Shown: positions 5,272 through 5,605 of the stretch, piece after piece
Position numbering within the stretch: the stretch's first letter is position 1
How the letters are laid out: each line of letters opens with the position of its first letter
Source: Planctomicrobium sp.
GTDB taxonomy: Bacteria > Planctomycetota > Planctomycetia > Planctomycetales > Planctomycetaceae
DNA length: 5,605 nt
Direction: 5' to 3'
Assembly (NCBI GenBank): GCA_018659505.1
Contig: JABJMI010000756.1
Coordinates: forward strand, 1-5,605
Notes under the pieces: model-generated
What the model saw: the letters and a program-made list of their open reading frames with translations, nothing else
The model's database searches: none
What the model was told of the DNA's origin: nothing
Made by a program: the position numbers and the translations under genes

Positions 5272-5293
5272 CAACCCAAGTCAGCCTGGGTTG
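5272..5293 (-). repeat. Second hairpin behind the tuf terminator
   Basis: CAACCCA (5272-5278) and TGGGTTG (5287-5293) form a 7-bp stem with an 8-nt loop. It begins at the tail of the tuf terminator's A/T-rich tract. It may act as a backup element for tuf 3'-end formation or belong to the rpmG leader; the sequence does not decide. Confidence 0.4.
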
Positions 5294-5294
5294 A

Positions 5295-5343
5295 TATAAA
5301 ATAACAGTAATCCGGCGACTCATCTGAGTCGCCGGATTCTGTT
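5295..5343 (-). terminator. Strong intrinsic terminator after tuf
   Basis: AATCCGGCGACTC (5309-5321) and GAGTCGCCGGATT (5326-5338) form a perfect 13-bp stem with a 4-nt loop. It is extended by AACAG (5303-5307) with CTGTT (5339-5343) across a single bulged base. On the minus strand ATTTTATA follows. It begins 20 nt after the tuf stop codon. It should separate tuf transcription from rpmG and the genes behind it. Confidence 0.88.
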
Positions 5344-5362
5344 TAGTCATCGTTGCACTAAA

Positions 5363-5605
5363 CTACTCAAGAATCTTTGTGATCACGCCTGAACCAACAG
5401 TACGTCCACCTTCACGAATCGCGAAGCGACTACCGTCGACAAGAGCAACAGGTTTGATGAGCTCAACTTCCAGCTTGACGTTATCGCCAGGCATGCACAT
5501 CTCAGCGTCACCAAGAAGCTTAACCGCTCCGGTCACGTCTGTTGTGCGGAAGTAGAACTGTGGTCGATAACCACTGAAGAACGGAGTCTTACGACCACCT
5601 TCCTC
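5363..5605 (-). CDS. tuf: Elongation factor Tu, C-terminal part (cut by the window edge)
   Basis: EF-Tu delivers aminoacyl-tRNA to the ribosome as a GTP complex. The last 80 residues are visible, all within domain 3, one of the beta-barrels that contact tRNA. The fragment starts at [20 protein letters not shown], continues with [31 protein letters not shown] and [20 protein letters not shown], and ends at a TAG stop. These blocks are nearly invariant in bacterial EF-Tu. The GTPase domain lies outside the window. The gene precedes rpmG-trnW-secE-nusG, a common order, but is cut off from it by a strong terminator. Confidence 0.98.
   Translation of the reverse strand, partial: EEGGRKTPFFSGYRPQFYFRTTDVTGAVKLLGDAEMCMPGDNVKLEVELIKPVALVDGSRFAIREGGRTVGSGVITKILE

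Overview
This window is a conserved bacterial translation and transcription gene cluster, all on the minus strand. In transcription order (right to left) it holds: the 3' end of tuf (EF-Tu), rpmG (L33), tRNA-Trp(CCA), secE, nusG, rplK (L11), rplA (L1), rplJ (L10), rplL (L7/L12) and the 5' part of rpoB. Protein character (moderate base composition, a three-helix SecE, an RpoB start of the NFGKI / [10 protein letters not shown] / [10 protein letters not shown] type) suggests a planctomycete-like bacterium. That placement is from memory of family sequences and is an inference, not a search result.

Region by region. 5363-5605 is the EF-Tu C-terminus, closed by a strong intrinsic terminator (5295-5343). 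5030-5185 is rpmG, followed after 21 nt by tRNA-Trp (4936-5008). A UUCG hairpin separates the tRNA from secE (4397-4840). Then come nusG (3635-4249), rplK (3089-3514), rplA (2275-2982), rplJ (1668-2195) and rplL (1102-1524). rplL ends in a second clear intrinsic terminator (1042-1088). About 625 bases without a convincing gene follow before rpoB starts at 416 and runs off the left edge.

The genes serve one purpose: growth-linked supply of the ribosomal stalk and its base (L11, L10, L7/L12), the L1 stalk, L33, the elongation factor that the stalk recruits, the tRNA for Trp, the SecE translocon subunit, the elongation factor NusG, and the RNA polymerase beta subunit. Gaps between the protein genes from secE to rplL are wide for such an operon (79-147 nt), and each contains at least one inverted repeat that would fold in the transcript. 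These are the most interesting non-coding signals: candidate attenuators, processing sites or r-protein autoregulatory sites. The L33 protein also has an incomplete zinc-ribbon motif (three of four cysteines).

I found no CRISPR array, mobile element, phage gene or evidence of a new multi-gene system. The window is essentially housekeeping, and the unusual content is regulatory RNA architecture and the architecture around rpoB.
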